A stretch of 34,706 bases of DNA from Lacticaseibacillus thailandensis DSM 22698 = JCM 13996 (GCF_001312865.1 NZ_BBER01000012.1:1-34706), one strand, 5' to 3'; positions 1 through 8,687 are shown, numbered from the stretch's first letter. Notes: a model not told the origin generated them from the letters alone. Program-made: numbers and translations.

Positions 1-351
1 ATGACTGATGATTATTACCAGTTTGTGGAACAGCAGATGGCTCTGGTTGGTGCGGGTTCACACCGGATGTATCGGATCGGTCAGCCTGTGCGGGTACGGT
101 TGGAAAACGTTGACGTGGAGCAGCACAACGTCGACTTTGTCATCGTTGACCCGGACCAGGCACCAGCCGCTAACTTTGATACCAGCGACATCAAGAAGCC
201 CCAGCCGCGGTCGAATAACAGCCATGGTGGTAAGCCCAGCTTTGGTGGCCGGAACCATCAGGGTAACGGGCGCGGTGGTAACCGGCACCCGCGTGGGGGC
301 CAAAAGCACGGCAAGCAGCCGTTTAACCAGATTCACATGAAGCGTAAGTAG
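1..351 (+). CDS. rnr: Ribonuclease R, C-terminal fragment (5' end outside window)
   Basis: This is the 3' end of an RNase R gene. RNase R is a processive 3'-5' exoribonuclease of the RNB family that degrades structured RNA and acts in trans-translation. The visible part is the end of the S1 RNA-binding domain (MTDDYYQFVEQQ, then HRMYRIGQPVRVRLENVD and VDFVIV), followed from about residue 55 by a low-complexity tail rich in Gly, Asn, Arg, Lys and His, typical of Gram-positive RNase R. The ATG at base 1 is an internal Met of the S1 domain, not the true start; the catalytic RNB domain lies upstream of the window. smpB follows after 30 bp, the usual rnr-smpB linkage, which supports the call. Confidence 0.9.
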   Translation: MTDDYYQFVEQQMALVGAGSHRMYRIGQPVRVRLENVDVEQHNVDFVIVDPDQAPAANFDTSDIKKPQPRSNNSHGGKPSFGGRNHQGNGRGGNRHPRGGQKHGKQPFNQIHMKRK

Positions 352-381
352 TACGTACGTTGCCAGAAGGGAGGCGTCAAC

Positions 382-855
382 ATGGCTAAAAAGCATCGGC
401 AGAAGCCGGCAAACTTGCTGGCGCAAAACAAGAAGGCACGGCATGATTACAACATCGGCGATACCTACGAGGCCGGCCTGGCGTTGACCGGGACCGAAAT
501 CAAATCGGTGCGGGCTGGCAAGATGAACCTGAAGGACGGGTTTGCGCGCATTCGCAACGGTGAGGCGTGGCTAGAAAATGTCCACATTAGTCCCTACAAG
601 GAGGGGAATGTGTTCAATGTCGACCCGTTGCGCAACCGTAAGCTGTTATTGCACAAACAGGAGATTCGGCGGCTCGATGAAGCCACCGCGGGCAAGGGTT
701 TAACCATTGTTCCGCTACGGGTGTACTTGAAGCACGGTTATGCTAAGGTGCTGTTAGGCATTGCTTCCGGGAAGCATAACTACGACAAACGGGAAACGCT
801 CAAGCGGCGTGACCAGGACCGAGAGATTGCACGGGCCATTAAGGAACGGTACTAA
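382..855 (+). CDS. smpB: SsrA (tmRNA)-binding protein SmpB
   Basis: SmpB binds the tRNA-like domain of tmRNA and delivers it to stalled ribosomes for trans-translation. The 157-residue length is normal. Family signatures are present: an N-terminal [20 protein letters not shown], the core [53 protein letters not shown] and a basic C-terminal tail starting [14 protein letters not shown], which enters the decoding centre. The ATG at 382 is preceded by a strong GGGAGG site 8 nt upstream. It lies directly behind rnr, so the two partners in ribosome rescue and mRNA decay are probably co-transcribed, ending at the hairpin at 913-969. No frameshift. Confidence 0.97.
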   Translation: MAKKHRQKPANLLAQNKKARHDYNIGDTYEAGLALTGTEIKSVRAGKMNLKDGFARIRNGEAWLENVHISPYKEGNVFNVDPLRNRKLLLHKQEIRRLDEATAGKGLTIVPLRVYLKHGYAKVLLGIASGKHNYDKRETLKRRDQDREIARAIKERY

Positions 856-912
856 ATACTACGTTTGATGGTGGCCAACAGCAGGCATTTGGTTGCGGTT
901 GACTGACAAATA

Positions 913-974
913 ATCCCGCCATGACTGGGCGATGAATTGTATTCATTCATCGGCTAATCATGGCGGGATATTTT
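913..974 (+). terminator. Large terminator hairpin after rnr-smpB
   Basis: A 12-bp perfect outer stem (ATCCCGCCATGA at 913-924 with its complement at 958-969) encloses a second perfect 8-bp stem (CGATGAAT at 930-937 with 945-952). It is followed by ATTTTG. The stem is very stable but the T run is short. It probably ends the smpB transcript. Confidence 0.75.
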
Positions 975-1015
975 GTTGGTTGAACTAAAATAATGGGGTG
1001 ACATTACATATAAAA

Positions 1016-1029
1016 TAACGTTACCGTTA
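1016..1029. promoter_or_regulatory. Operator-like palindrome upstream of the glcU promoter
   Basis: TAACGTTACCGTTA has perfect 5-bp arms (TAACG/CGTTA) around TTAC, the size and symmetry of LacI/GalR-type operators. It sits 22 bp upstream of the -35 of the best promoter. A related copy occurs at 1175-1188. The binding protein is unknown; the link to a sugar permease makes a sugar-responsive repressor plausible. Confidence 0.4.
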
Positions 1030-1050
1030 CATGCTAAGCAAAAAAAAGAA

Positions 1051-1079
1051 TTGATTGGTCCGCACCTTTTGCGTAGAAT
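1051..1079 (+). promoter_or_regulatory. Promoter for the GlcU-type permease gene
   Basis: TTGATT at 1051-1056 and TAGAAT at 1074-1079 are separated by exactly 17 bp, a good sigma-A promoter. Transcription would start near 1086, leaving a 5' leader of about 140 nt that contains the second operator-like site. The leader holds no ORF or obvious riboswitch that I recognise. Confidence 0.6.
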
Positions 1080-1174
1080 GGTATAGTTAACTGCTTACAA
1101 AGCACCTAATATATCGTTGGTAAACAAATTCATAATGTGACACCACGGCCAGCAAGCCGACCCAGTGTGTACAT

Positions 1175-1188
1175 TGACGTTACTGTTA
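1175..1188. promoter_or_regulatory. Second operator-like copy in the glcU leader
   Basis: TGACGTTACTGTTA matches the palindrome at 1016-1029 at 12 of 14 positions and lies 159 bp from it, downstream of the predicted transcription start. Paired sites on both sides of a promoter fit repression by roadblock or DNA looping. Its palindromic symmetry is weaker than that of the first copy. Confidence 0.35.
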
Positions 1189-1225
1189 ATGGCAAAGTGA
1201 TTACAGAAAGGATGACAAAGTTCAA

Positions 1226-2090
1226 ATGAATATCCTCATCGCATTGATCCCGGCAATTGGCTGGGGCATCCAGCCCATGATTATTAGCAAGATGGGTGGT
1301 CGTGAGACCAACCAAATTCTCGGTACCGGGCTCGGTGCATTACTCGTCGGCGCAATTACCCTCATCATGACGCGCATGGTGACCGGGGCGGCCTTCTGGC
1401 TGAGCCTCGTGTCCGGTGCTTTCTGGGTGATTGGCCAAACTGGTCAGTACATCAGCTTTGGGCGCATTGGGGTGTCCAAAACGATGCCACTGTCGACTGG
1501 TTTCCAACTGGTGGGGACCTCGTTAATTGGGGTGCTGATGTTCGGTGAATGGCAGGGCAGCCTCGCCCGCGTGTTGGGCTTTGCCGCCATTGCCTTGATC
1601 ATCATTGGCGTGCTGTTGACGACCGTTGGAGAAAAGTCTGATGGCCATACCCACAGCATCTGGGGCCCAGCCCTGACGACGCTGTTGCCTACGTCCATTG
1701 GTTACTGGGTGTACAGTGCCTTACCGAAGATTCCGTTGTTGGCTGATAAGAGTGGGATGAGTTACTTCTTCCCGCAGATGCTCGGCATCTTCTTGGGTGC
1801 GTCCGTGTACGCACTGGTGGTGTCCAAAGGTAAAGCGTTCAGTGAAGCCACCACTTGGAAGAACGGTCTGGTTGGCATCGTGTTCAGCATTTCGGCTTTG
1901 GCCTACATTTTTTTCCGCCAAGGCCAACGGTGTGGCCACTGCATACGTGATCACACAGCTGAACGTGGTTATCTCCACGCTGGGTGGCATGTTCATTCTG
2001 CACGAAGCACGCCGCGGCCGGGCCATGACGTACACGTTGCTGGGGCTGCTACTGGTAGTCGTAGGGAGTGTCGTGACGGCGTTCCTGTAA
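1226..2090 (+). CDS. glcU: GlcU/RbsU-family sugar uptake permease (one frameshift)
   Basis: Drug/metabolite-superfamily permease of the GRP (glucose/ribose porter) type, predicted to bring a sugar across the membrane by proton symport. The N-terminus MNILIALIPAIGWGIQPMI and the following GG-(R)-ETNQILGTGLGAL segment are typical of GlcU, and about ten hydrophobic segments follow. The reading frame breaks in a run of seven T at 1908-1914. With six T the protein continues through SAKANGVATAYVITQLNV to AFL, giving 287 residues, the normal size; as written, the frame runs on into a non-homologous tail. The start is the ATG at 1226; AAAGGA lies rather far upstream (about 14 nt). The glucose versus ribose choice cannot be made from sequence. 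Confidence 0.8.
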
Positions 2091-2111
2091 GGCCTGTTAG
2101 TTGAGCAATTC

Positions 2112-2143
2112 AAAGGGCGTCACACTGAGGTGTGGCGCCCTTT
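2112..2143. terminator. Bidirectional terminator between glcU and the fructose operon
   Basis: AAAGGGCG at 2112-2119 pairs with CGCCCTTT at 2136-2143, and CACAC at 2121-2125 with GTGTG at 2130-2134. One G-U pair joins the two stems and the loop is TGAG. The element lies between two convergent genes and is flanked by short T runs on both strands. Confidence 0.8.
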
Positions 2144-2177
2144 CTGTACCGTTAAATTGAACACAAACGGCTATGCA

Positions 2178-4131
2178 TTATTCTTTGAACAACGTGAGGA
2201 TCTGCATTGGCGTGTGGGCGGCCTTCAATTGCTTGATGAAGGTCTGGTGCGTCAACAGCTTTGCGGTGTTGCTCAGGTAGTGCAGGTGCGCACCGTTATC
2301 GTGCTCCGGAATTAGGAAACTAATCAACGTGTCGACTGGCTGGTTATCGAATGTTTGCCATTTGACTGGCTGTTGTAGCCGCACGACCAACATGGCGGAG
2401 TGCTTGATGGATGCGTCTTGGGCGTGCGGGATCGCGATACCTTGTTCCATCCCGGTCGAGCTTTCGCCTTCACGGTGTAGGTACTTTTGGTAGACCGCTT
2501 CTGCGTCCGTGGCGATGCCGTTTTTAACGGCCAACTCCGCCAACTGGTGCAAGGCATCATCCCGCGAGGTCGCGGTGGCATCTAGGACAATGTTATCGTC
2601 GGTTAAAATGTCACCTAGGTTAGCATCATCATTACTGGTAGTGGTGCCTTGGTTCGAAGCGGCAGTAGCGTCTGGTGCAATCGCGGCGACCGCTTCATCC
2701 CCGGTCAAACCGGCTAACGAGACGGACGACTGGGTGACGCCGTGCTTGCGGGCGGAGTGTCCAGCAATCAGGCTAGTAGGACGCCGGAGGCGCGGCACCA
2801 ATTAGAATGTACACGACCCAAAGAATTGGGTGGTTAACCAGCGGCAAAATGATGAAGCCACCGTGTGGTGCTGGGACCTTGATTTTGCTCATGTAGGTGA
2901 GAATCGAAGCAATGGCCGACCCAATCATGAAGCTAGGAATGTTTAGTAGCGGGTTCTTGGCGGCAAAGGGGATGGCCCCTTCGGTAATGTGGGTTGAACC
3001 CAGCAGGAAGTTAACGTAACCCGCACTCCGGTCGTCCTTAGTGTAAGCTTTGGGGTTGAGCAATACGGCAATCCCAGTAGCGATTGGTGGAGCGATACAT
3101 GCGGCCGAAACCCCAGCCATGAACAGACTGTTGCCTTGAGCGAGTAGGGCAGTCCCGGTTAAGTAAGCCGCCTTGTTAATGGGACCACCAAAGTCAGAAG
3201 CACACATAATACCAACAATCAGACCCAGAATAATGGGATCAGAGTTTTGCATGCCCTTCAGGAAACTCATCATCCCGGTGTTAATGCCGGCCATTGGTTT
3301 AGTAATGACCCACATGATGACCCCGGCAATGAACACGCCCAGTACTGGGTAAAGGAAAATCGCCTTGAGGCCGCGGAACTCCTTGTCAGGTAGGGGCTTC
3401 AGCAGGTGTTGCAGCAGAATGATGACACCCCCGGCAACGTAGCCACCGACGATCCCGCCAAGGAAACCAGTCCCACCAGTGAAGGCAATCATGCCGACCG
3501 CAAAGCCAACAATCAGACCGCTACGCTTAGCAATCGCTTCAGCAATGTAGGCACACAGTACGGGGACCATCAGGTTCATCGTCGTGCCACCAATCGAATT
3601 GAGCATGGCGGCAAAAGCGTTGAACTGGTCACTCTTGGGGTCAGCAGAATAGATGCCCCAGAAAAACGAGATGGCGGTGAGCACACCACCAGCCACAACG
3701 ACTGGTAGCATGTGCGAAACCCCGTTCATCAGACTGGTGTAGATCAGGTGCCACAGGCCACCACCCTGCTCGTTGTCACTAGCAGCGGCTTTGGCAGTGG
3801 TATTGGCTTTATAGATGGGTGCATCTTTGGCCAGCGCCTCATCAAACAATTTACCCGGATCACGAATGCCAGCAGCAACTGGCACCATGATCAGGGGCAA
3901 ACCGGCGAACCGGTCCGCGTCTACATCGATGTCTGACGCCACAATGACGGCCCGGGCGTTGTCAATTTCCTCTTGGGTCAGCGGGTCATCCACGCCGGTT
4001 TGTCCGTGGGTTTCCACTTTAATAGTCAGACCCCGGCGCTTGGCTTCCTGTTCCAACGCCTCCTGGGCCATGTAGGTATGCGCAATCCCAGTTGCGCAAC
4101 CAGTCGCAGCAATTAAATCGTACTTTGCCAT
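2178..4131 (-). CDS. fruA: Fructose-family PTS transporter EIIBCA (two single-base deletions)
   Basis: Imports fructose and phosphorylates it to fructose-1-phosphate at the membrane. Order from the start: IIB (residues 1 to about 105, with the phospho-acceptor Cys12 in GCATGIAHTYMAQEAL), an Ala/Asp linker, membrane IIC (about 136-460, NGVSHMLPVVVAGGVL onward), and a C-terminal IIA (about 505-651) with the active His near residue 570 in GIAIPHAQ. The frame is lost at the IIC end: restoring one C near 2791 and one G near 2771 (plus strand) joins IIC to IIA as ...GAAASGVLLALIAG... and gives 651 residues. Without this, two ORFs meet at 2773-2801. ATG at 4131 follows GAGGAGG. It lies 17 nt after the 1-phosphofructokinase gene, in one operon. 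Confidence 0.85.
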
Positions 4132-4148
4132 AATGTTTGCCTCCTCCA

Positions 4149-5083
4149 TTAATACTGCGAATGCTTCACTTCTGTCACGTTGATTTGCGCCGCCAATTCC
4201 GGAACGTGCTGGAAGTCGGTGATCCAAGCACTGCGGGCGGTGTCACTGCCGGCAGCCAGTGCCATTTGTAGGTTGGCCGCTGGTGCCTTGCCGGTGACCA
4301 TGCCGGCAACAAAGGTGCCCAGCATGGTGTCCCCAGAACCAGCTGAATTGAGAACGGTGATGGTCGGAGCCGTACCCGTAAAGACACGGTCGCCGACGAG
4401 GATGGCACCCGCGCCCCCACGAGAGATGAGGACGTTCTGGGCACCACGTCGACGGAGCTCCTGGCCTAGCTCAATCAGGTGGTCGGCGTCGATGTCGGCC
4501 GGTTGATCAAACCAACTGGCTAGTTCGACGTTGTTAGGTTTGACCAGTAACGGGTGGTATTGCAGGGCGTCGAGCACTTCCGGGTATGATGTATCGATCA
4601 CGAACTGGAAGTGCTGGCTGGCGGCTTGCTGACCGATGGTACCGATGAAGTTAGCGGGGATGCCTTGCGCAAAGCTTCCCGAAATAATCAACGTATCGTC
4701 CCGCCCCAGTTGTTCCAGCTTAGTCAGCAGCTGTTGTCGGGCTGTGGGGGTGACCTGCGGGCCCGGATTAACGAGCTTGTATTCGCGGGGCCCGTCCTGA
4801 ACGTGTGCGAACACGTTGATGCGGGTAATGCCGCCACCGTCGACAAAGTCGTTGGTGATCCCGGCCGCTGAAAGCTGTTGCTGAATGTAGCTAGGGTGAA
4901 GCCACCACCGATCCCTAACGCCTGGTTCGGTACGTGCAGGCGTTGTAGAATAAAAGAAACGTTGACACCCTTACCGTTGGCCTGGACGTCGTAACTATTG
5001 GTACGGTTGACCACGTCGGCGTCCAGCCGTGGTGTATCAATAAATAAATCAATTGCTGGATTCAAAGTGAGTGTATAAAGCAT
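4149..5083 (-). CDS. fruK: 1-phosphofructokinase (one frameshift)
   Basis: PfkB-family kinase that converts fructose-1-phosphate to fructose-1,6-bisphosphate, the step after the neighbouring PTS transporter. Seen: N-terminal TLNPAIDLFID, the substrate loop QANGKGVNVSF, ISGSFAQGIPANF, LVKPNNVELASWF and the anion-hole/catalytic motif NSAGSGDTMLGTFVAG with the catalytic Asp near residue 252. The frame breaks near 4889. Restoring one base (coding-strand GCTTAC for observed GCTAC) joins GGGFTLA to YIQQQLSAAGITNDFVDGG and yields 311 residues, the usual size. First gene of the fru operon, start ATG at 5083 with GAGGAGGAC upstream. A tagatose-6-phosphate or other sugar-phosphate kinase is possible but less likely beside a fructose EII. 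Confidence 0.9.
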
Positions 5084-5137
5084 GCGTTGTCCTCCTCGTC
5101 TACAAGAAGAGCATAACGCAGCGATGCCTGAAAATGT

Positions 5138-5166
5138 TTTCTAATTAGTTTGGCCGATGACGTCAA
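5138..5166 (-). promoter_or_regulatory. Promoter of the fruK-fruA operon
   Basis: On the minus strand TTGACG (5161-5166) and TAGAAA (5138-5143) are 17 bp apart. Transcription would start about 45 nt before the fruK ATG. The -35 overlaps the region just upstream of the divergent regulator gene, so that regulator could control this promoter directly. Confidence 0.6.
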
Positions 5167-5194
5167 AATTGAAAAAGTTTACGGGAGGCCCCAA

Positions 5195-5956
5195 GTGAGT
5201 AAATTTAGTGCTAGTGAGCAGTACGTGGTGGATCTGATCCACCGGCAGCGGGATCATATTATGGGCATGTCCATCGTGGAGTTTGCGGAGTTTGCGAACG
5301 TGTCCACAGCCACGATTGTGCGCACGATGAAGAAACTGGGTTATTCCGGGTACACCGATTTTCGGCATTCTGTCAGTCGCCAACATGAGGTGGAGCCGGC
5401 GGTGTTGCGGGAAGCGGATAGTAATATTCGGCAGGTCATCACCGCCAATCTACGCGAGGTACAGCAGACTATCAACCAACTAGACATCGCCACGATTGAA
5501 GATAGCGTGCAGCAATTTGCCGGTGCGCAGATGCTGTACATTTTTGCCCGTGGGTTGTCGGAAATGATTGCCGACGAAATGGCGTTAAAGTTTCAGTTGG
5601 CGGGGAAGTACACGCAAACCCTGCACGATCCCAACATCATCATGACGTTAGCCGAGCGCGTGCCCACCACGGCGTGCGCCATCTTTATTTCGCTGAATGG
5701 GGAGACTCCAGAGCTGGTGACGGCCGCCCGTAAATTACGGGCGCACGGCGTACCCATCGTTACCATCACCACCAACGCGGACGCCTCGCTGGCCCAGTAC
5801 ACCGATATTTTGTTGACCGGATATAAGTCGGCTGAATCCTACTTTCCTGATTATGAGGTGCACTCACGATTACCCGTCCAGGTGATCAGCCGTATCTTGC
5901 TGGACGCCTACGTGGTTCGGGTGCAGGAACAACACGACCAGGGTCACGGAGAGTAA
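5195..5956 (+). CDS. RpiR/MurR-family transcriptional regulator
   Basis: Sugar-phosphate-responsive regulator. Residues 1 to about 77 form the HTH_6 DNA-binding domain (SASEQYVVDLIHRQR, FAEFANVSTATIVRTMKKLGYSGYTDFR); about 105-240 form a SIS sugar-phosphate-binding domain (QMLYIFARGLSEMIADEMALKF, ACAIFISLNGETPELVTAARKL, HGVPIVTITTN). GTG at 5195 is chosen because GGGAGG lies 7 nt upstream and the protein then begins at the usual place for the family (253 residues). The frame is open 15 codons further upstream, but without a ribosome binding site. It is divergent from fruK-fruA across about 110 bp, so fructose-1-phosphate or another phosphosugar is the likely effector (inference). Downstream genes YbaK and GNAT may be co-transcribed. 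Confidence 0.88.
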   Translation: MSKFSASEQYVVDLIHRQRDHIMGMSIVEFAEFANVSTATIVRTMKKLGYSGYTDFRHSVSRQHEVEPAVLREADSNIRQVITANLREVQQTINQLDIATIEDSVQQFAGAQMLYIFARGLSEMIADEMALKFQLAGKYTQTLHDPNIIMTLAERVPTTACAIFISLNGETPELVTAARKLRAHGVPIVTITTNADASLAQYTDILLTGYKSAESYFPDYEVHSRLPVQVISRILLDAYVVRVQEQHDQGHGE

Positions 5957-6027
5957 AGTCCGACTTTGGCCCGTTGACCCTGTTGCCGGGTTGGTCGACA
6001 ATGGAAGGCAAAGGTGGAATGAGGCAG

Positions 6028-6513
6028 ATGGCTTTACCAAAGCAATATCTTCAACGGTTAGATAGTTTGCGGATTCACTATGAGGTGGTCGGGTCGGCGG
6101 CGGCGTCACCAACTCCCACTGGAACCAAAGTAATGGTTGTTAGTAACGAGTGCTTGGCGGTGCAGGGCCAACCCGTCCTGGTGCTACAAGCTGCACGCTA
6201 CCAGGTAGACAGGCACAAGTTAGCCACGATTTACGGGGTGGACGCTGATAGTATTCAGCCAGCTACTCCCACACAATTGACAGCAGTCGGCGCGACGTCG
6301 GGCCACGTTAGTGCGTTGACGTTACCCGAGGACACGCACGTGCCGGTGGTATTGAGTCGCCAGTTAGTGGGGCGGGCTGCCCTTGCTTTTGACTTGGGCG
6401 CTGCCGACCAGCTGGTGGTCATCAGTTCAGCAGACTTACTGCGGTTCTTACGGAATTTGGGGGTTGCGCCGCGCATTACTAGCGTTGAAGGTGTAGCCGT
6501 ACAGGAGGATTAA
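6028..6513 (+). CDS. YbaK/EbsC-family aminoacyl-tRNA deacylase-like protein
   Basis: About 161 residues resembling the YbaK/ProX editing fold, whose members hydrolyse mischarged aminoacyl-tRNA in trans (for example Cys-tRNAPro). The recognisable pattern is the run VLVLQAARYQVDRHKLATIY, then a TPTQLTAVGATSGHVSALTLP segment (the glycine loop followed by the pocket strand) and a closing DLGAADQLVVISSADLLRFL. The start at 6028 (ATGGCTTTACC) is preferred because AGGTGG lies 10 nt upstream; the frame is open back to 5974. The substrate cannot be deduced. It sits 7 nt before a GNAT gene, suggesting one transcript. Similarity is recognised by pattern only. Confidence 0.6.
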   Translation: MALPKQYLQRLDSLRIHYEVVGSAAASPTPTGTKVMVVSNECLAVQGQPVLVLQAARYQVDRHKLATIYGVDADSIQPATPTQLTAVGATSGHVSALTLPEDTHVPVVLSRQLVGRAALAFDLGAADQLVVISSADLLRFLRNLGVAPRITSVEGVAVQED

Positions 6514-6520
6514 TATTAAT

Positions 6521-7132
6521 ATGCAAATTCGACCAGCAACACCTGCCGATGGCGTGCAGGCGGCACCGCTGATCAAAGTAGTGTTTGACGAAATGGAAAT
6601 TCCTACCATCATGGCGATGACGGATGCGGCGGTGAATGCCGTCTTTGCGGATGCCTTTCGGGTCGGTGCGTACCGCTACAGTTATGCTCACAGTTTGGTG
6701 GCGGTCACAGGTGACGAGCTCGTGGGTATCTGCGTGGGTTATCCGGCGGCAGCCGAAGCGCACATTGACGACGCCTTTGCCCCGTTTCTACCGCGCGTCG
6801 GCATCACTGATGGTCGGGACCTCTTTCCTGACCGCGAAAGTTTTCCCGGGGAGTGGTACTTAGACCTATTAGCGGTAAAAAGTAACGCGCGGGGGTGCGG
6901 CGTGGGTACGCAGTTGTTACGCGCCGCCAAGCAGCAGCGCCAGCAACACGGCGACCAGCGGATCGGGTTGCTGTGCGACTTGGTGAATCCGCGCGCCGCG
7001 GCGTTATATGCACGAGAAGGTTTCACGGAGGATGGTCGGGTGCGGTTGTTCGACCACGAGTACCGGCACATGCGCCAAGACTTACGGTCAGCTACCGTCA
7101 CGGTGGCTAGAACCGGGCAATCCGGGCGCTAG
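6521..7132 (+). CDS. GNAT-family N-acetyltransferase
   Basis: A 203-residue acetyl-CoA-dependent acetyltransferase. The GNAT core is seen as WYLDLLAVKSNARGCGVGTQLL, i.e. beta-strand 4 plus motif A with the pyrophosphate-binding loop RGCGVG, followed by DLVNPRAAALYAREGFTEDG (motif B, where the Asn-x-x-Ala-x-x-x-Tyr pattern is typical). The N-terminal MQIRPATPADG is the standard first strand. Start ATG at 6521, with AGGAGG 7 nt upstream at the end of the preceding gene. Substrate unknown (small molecule or protein). The C-terminal 15 residues look unstructured. No frameshift. Confidence 0.88.
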   Translation: MQIRPATPADGVQAAPLIKVVFDEMEIPTIMAMTDAAVNAVFADAFRVGAYRYSYAHSLVAVTGDELVGICVGYPAAAEAHIDDAFAPFLPRVGITDGRDLFPDRESFPGEWYLDLLAVKSNARGCGVGTQLLRAAKQQRQQHGDQRIGLLCDLVNPRAAALYAREGFTEDGRVRLFDHEYRHMRQDLRSATVTVARTGQSGR

Positions 7133-7197
7133 CGCTGTTCCGGTAACCGCATTCATGCTAAAATGAACGTAAATGCGCGAATGAAGGGGACGCTTAA

Positions 7198-8084
7198 ATG
7201 ATTAAAATTATCGCTTCCGACATGGACGGCACCTTGTTGAACAACAAAATGCAGGTTTCCGACGCGAACGCCGCGGCCATCCGGGCGGCACAAGCGCACG
7301 GCATTGAGTTCATGGTGGCGACGGGTCGCGGCCTCACCGAAGCCAAACCGTTACTACAGGAGCAACAACTGCGGACAGCGTACATTACGCTGAACGGTGC
7401 GCAGGTGTTTGATGAGGACGGCCGGTTGGTGGTATCAGTGCCACTGGCTGACGACATGACGGAACTGGCCATGAAGACGCTGGATGACCGGAATTTGTAC
7501 TACGAACTGGTCACCGACCACGGCATTTTTTCCAACAGCCGCGTCCGGCGGATTCAGAACGTGGCTGATTTGCTGGTCAATCTCAACCCCGATACGGATT
7601 ACAAAATGGCGGTGGCGTTGGCCTCAGCCCGGTTGGAAATTATGAACATCAATTACGTCACGGATTATGGTGAAATCGTTGGGGATGAAAACGTCCACGT
7701 GATGAAGATCATCGCCTTCAACACGGCCGACCCGGTGGCGTTGAGTGAACCGAAGAAGTTGTTGCTGGCTACGGGGAAATTAATGGTCACTAGCAGCTCG
7801 CGCAACAACATCGAAATCAATAACATTAAATCCCAAAAGGGGCTCGCGGTAGCGCCTATGCGGCGAAACGTGGCCTAACTATGGACAACGTCATGGCTAT
7901 CGGTGACAACTTTAACGACGAGTCGATGATTCGTGACGCCAAGTACGGTGTGGCAATGGGGAACGCCGTACAACCCATCAAGGAGTTGGCGTGGTTTGAA
8001 ACTGAGTCGAACGTGCATGACGGCGTGGCCAAAGCAATTTATCGGGCCATTGAGTTGAACGACCAGGAAGTAGCAACTAAGTAG
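7198..8084 (+). CDS. Cof-type HAD-IIB sugar phosphatase (one frameshift)
   Basis: Haloacid dehalogenase hydrolase acting on small phosphorylated substrates in the cytoplasm. All four HAD motifs are present: DMDGTLL at the N-terminus (nucleophile Asp8), the TLNGAQV Thr/Asn motif, the Lys in NIKSQKG, and GDNFNDESM near the C-terminus; a type-IIB cap lies between. The frame breaks at 7854: observed GCGCC, where GCGGCC restores AVAAYAAKRGLTMDNVMAIGD and a single 295-residue protein. As written, motif IV is in a separate frame starting at 7881. A TAAAAT box at about 7157-7162 could be its -10, but the -35 is weak. Confidence 0.85.
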
Positions 8085-8114
8085 TGATATGTTCGTGTGA
8101 GGAGGCGATTATGC

Positions 8115-8618
8115 GTGGACTTGTATTTTGAAACTGCACCGTTACAATCTGGGCGGATTGCAAGCGTACGTGACGTAGACAACCACACGTTGTTGGGCGT
8201 GCGGCGTAGTTTCGGCACGGCCATTGGTTTTCGGGCGTTTTCGTTTCCCGAACATGAAGTGATCGGTACGATCAGTGCGGACGAAGAACAGGCAGCCCGC
8301 TTTGAATTACGGGTGGGCGAGGAAAGTAACACCTTAGTACGGGTCGCGCGCGGTGGTGGCCACCCGCTGTACTTGTTGCGGCATGGTGGGTGGCTCATCG
8401 CTGGCACCGAAAAGAGTGACTCTTACCGCGGCTTTCAGGGGTTTAGCTTCGTCTTTGGCATGGCACCCGTGATGACTAGTGGCGGGCGCACCCTGCGTGT
8501 CCAGGTGGATAAAGAAGCCGACAGCGTCACGGCGGTGTTAGTGGCTGCAGCGTTGGACCGCGTTCGGGTCGTGACGAATGCACAAAAAAAAGCCGCCACT
8601 ACAGTACTCGTTTGGTAG
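8115..8618 (+). CDS. Unrecognised protein, possibly LURP-one-like beta-barrel
   Basis: I do not firmly recognise this 167-residue protein. It has short alternating hydrophobic strands with charged turns (LYFETAPLQSG, TLLGVRRSFGTAIGFRAFSF, EVIGTISADEEQAARFELRVG, GMAPVMTSGGRTLRVQVDKEAD), which recalls the LURP-one/tubby-like beta-barrel fold; this is inference from pattern. No signal peptide or membrane helix. GTG at 8115 is chosen because AGGAGG lies 9 nt upstream; the frame is open to 8097, and an ATG at 8111 is in another frame and stops after six codons. An A8 run at 8584-8591 lies 11 codons before the stop, so the C-terminus is uncertain in this indel-rich sequence. Confidence 0.55.
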   Translation: MDLYFETAPLQSGRIASVRDVDNHTLLGVRRSFGTAIGFRAFSFPEHEVIGTISADEEQAARFELRVGEESNTLVRVARGGGHPLYLLRHGGWLIAGTEKSDSYRGFQGFSFVFGMAPVMTSGGRTLRVQVDKEADSVTAVLVAAALDRVRVVTNAQKKAATTVLVW

Positions 8619-8653
8619 TGCCTAGTCCTTAATGGGCGGCCAAAAACGATCAC

Positions 8654-8687
8654 TAGTGGCGCACCAGGGCAGTGAGGCCACTATTTT
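8654..8687 (+). terminator. Weak terminator-like hairpin before ung
   Basis: TAGTGGC at 8654-8660 pairs with GCCACTA at 8677-8683 and is followed by TTTT. The stem is short (7 bp) and the loop is 16 nt, so it is a candidate only. It lies between the unrecognised gene and ung. Confidence 0.35.

Noticed and set aside
8592..8640. Nested inverted repeat (GCCGCC/GGCGGC and ACTAC/GTAGT) at the end of the orphan gene as a terminator
   Set aside because: The A8 run is on the left and there is no T run on the right, so it would work only for minus-strand transcription, where no gene exists; it also overlaps the coding end.
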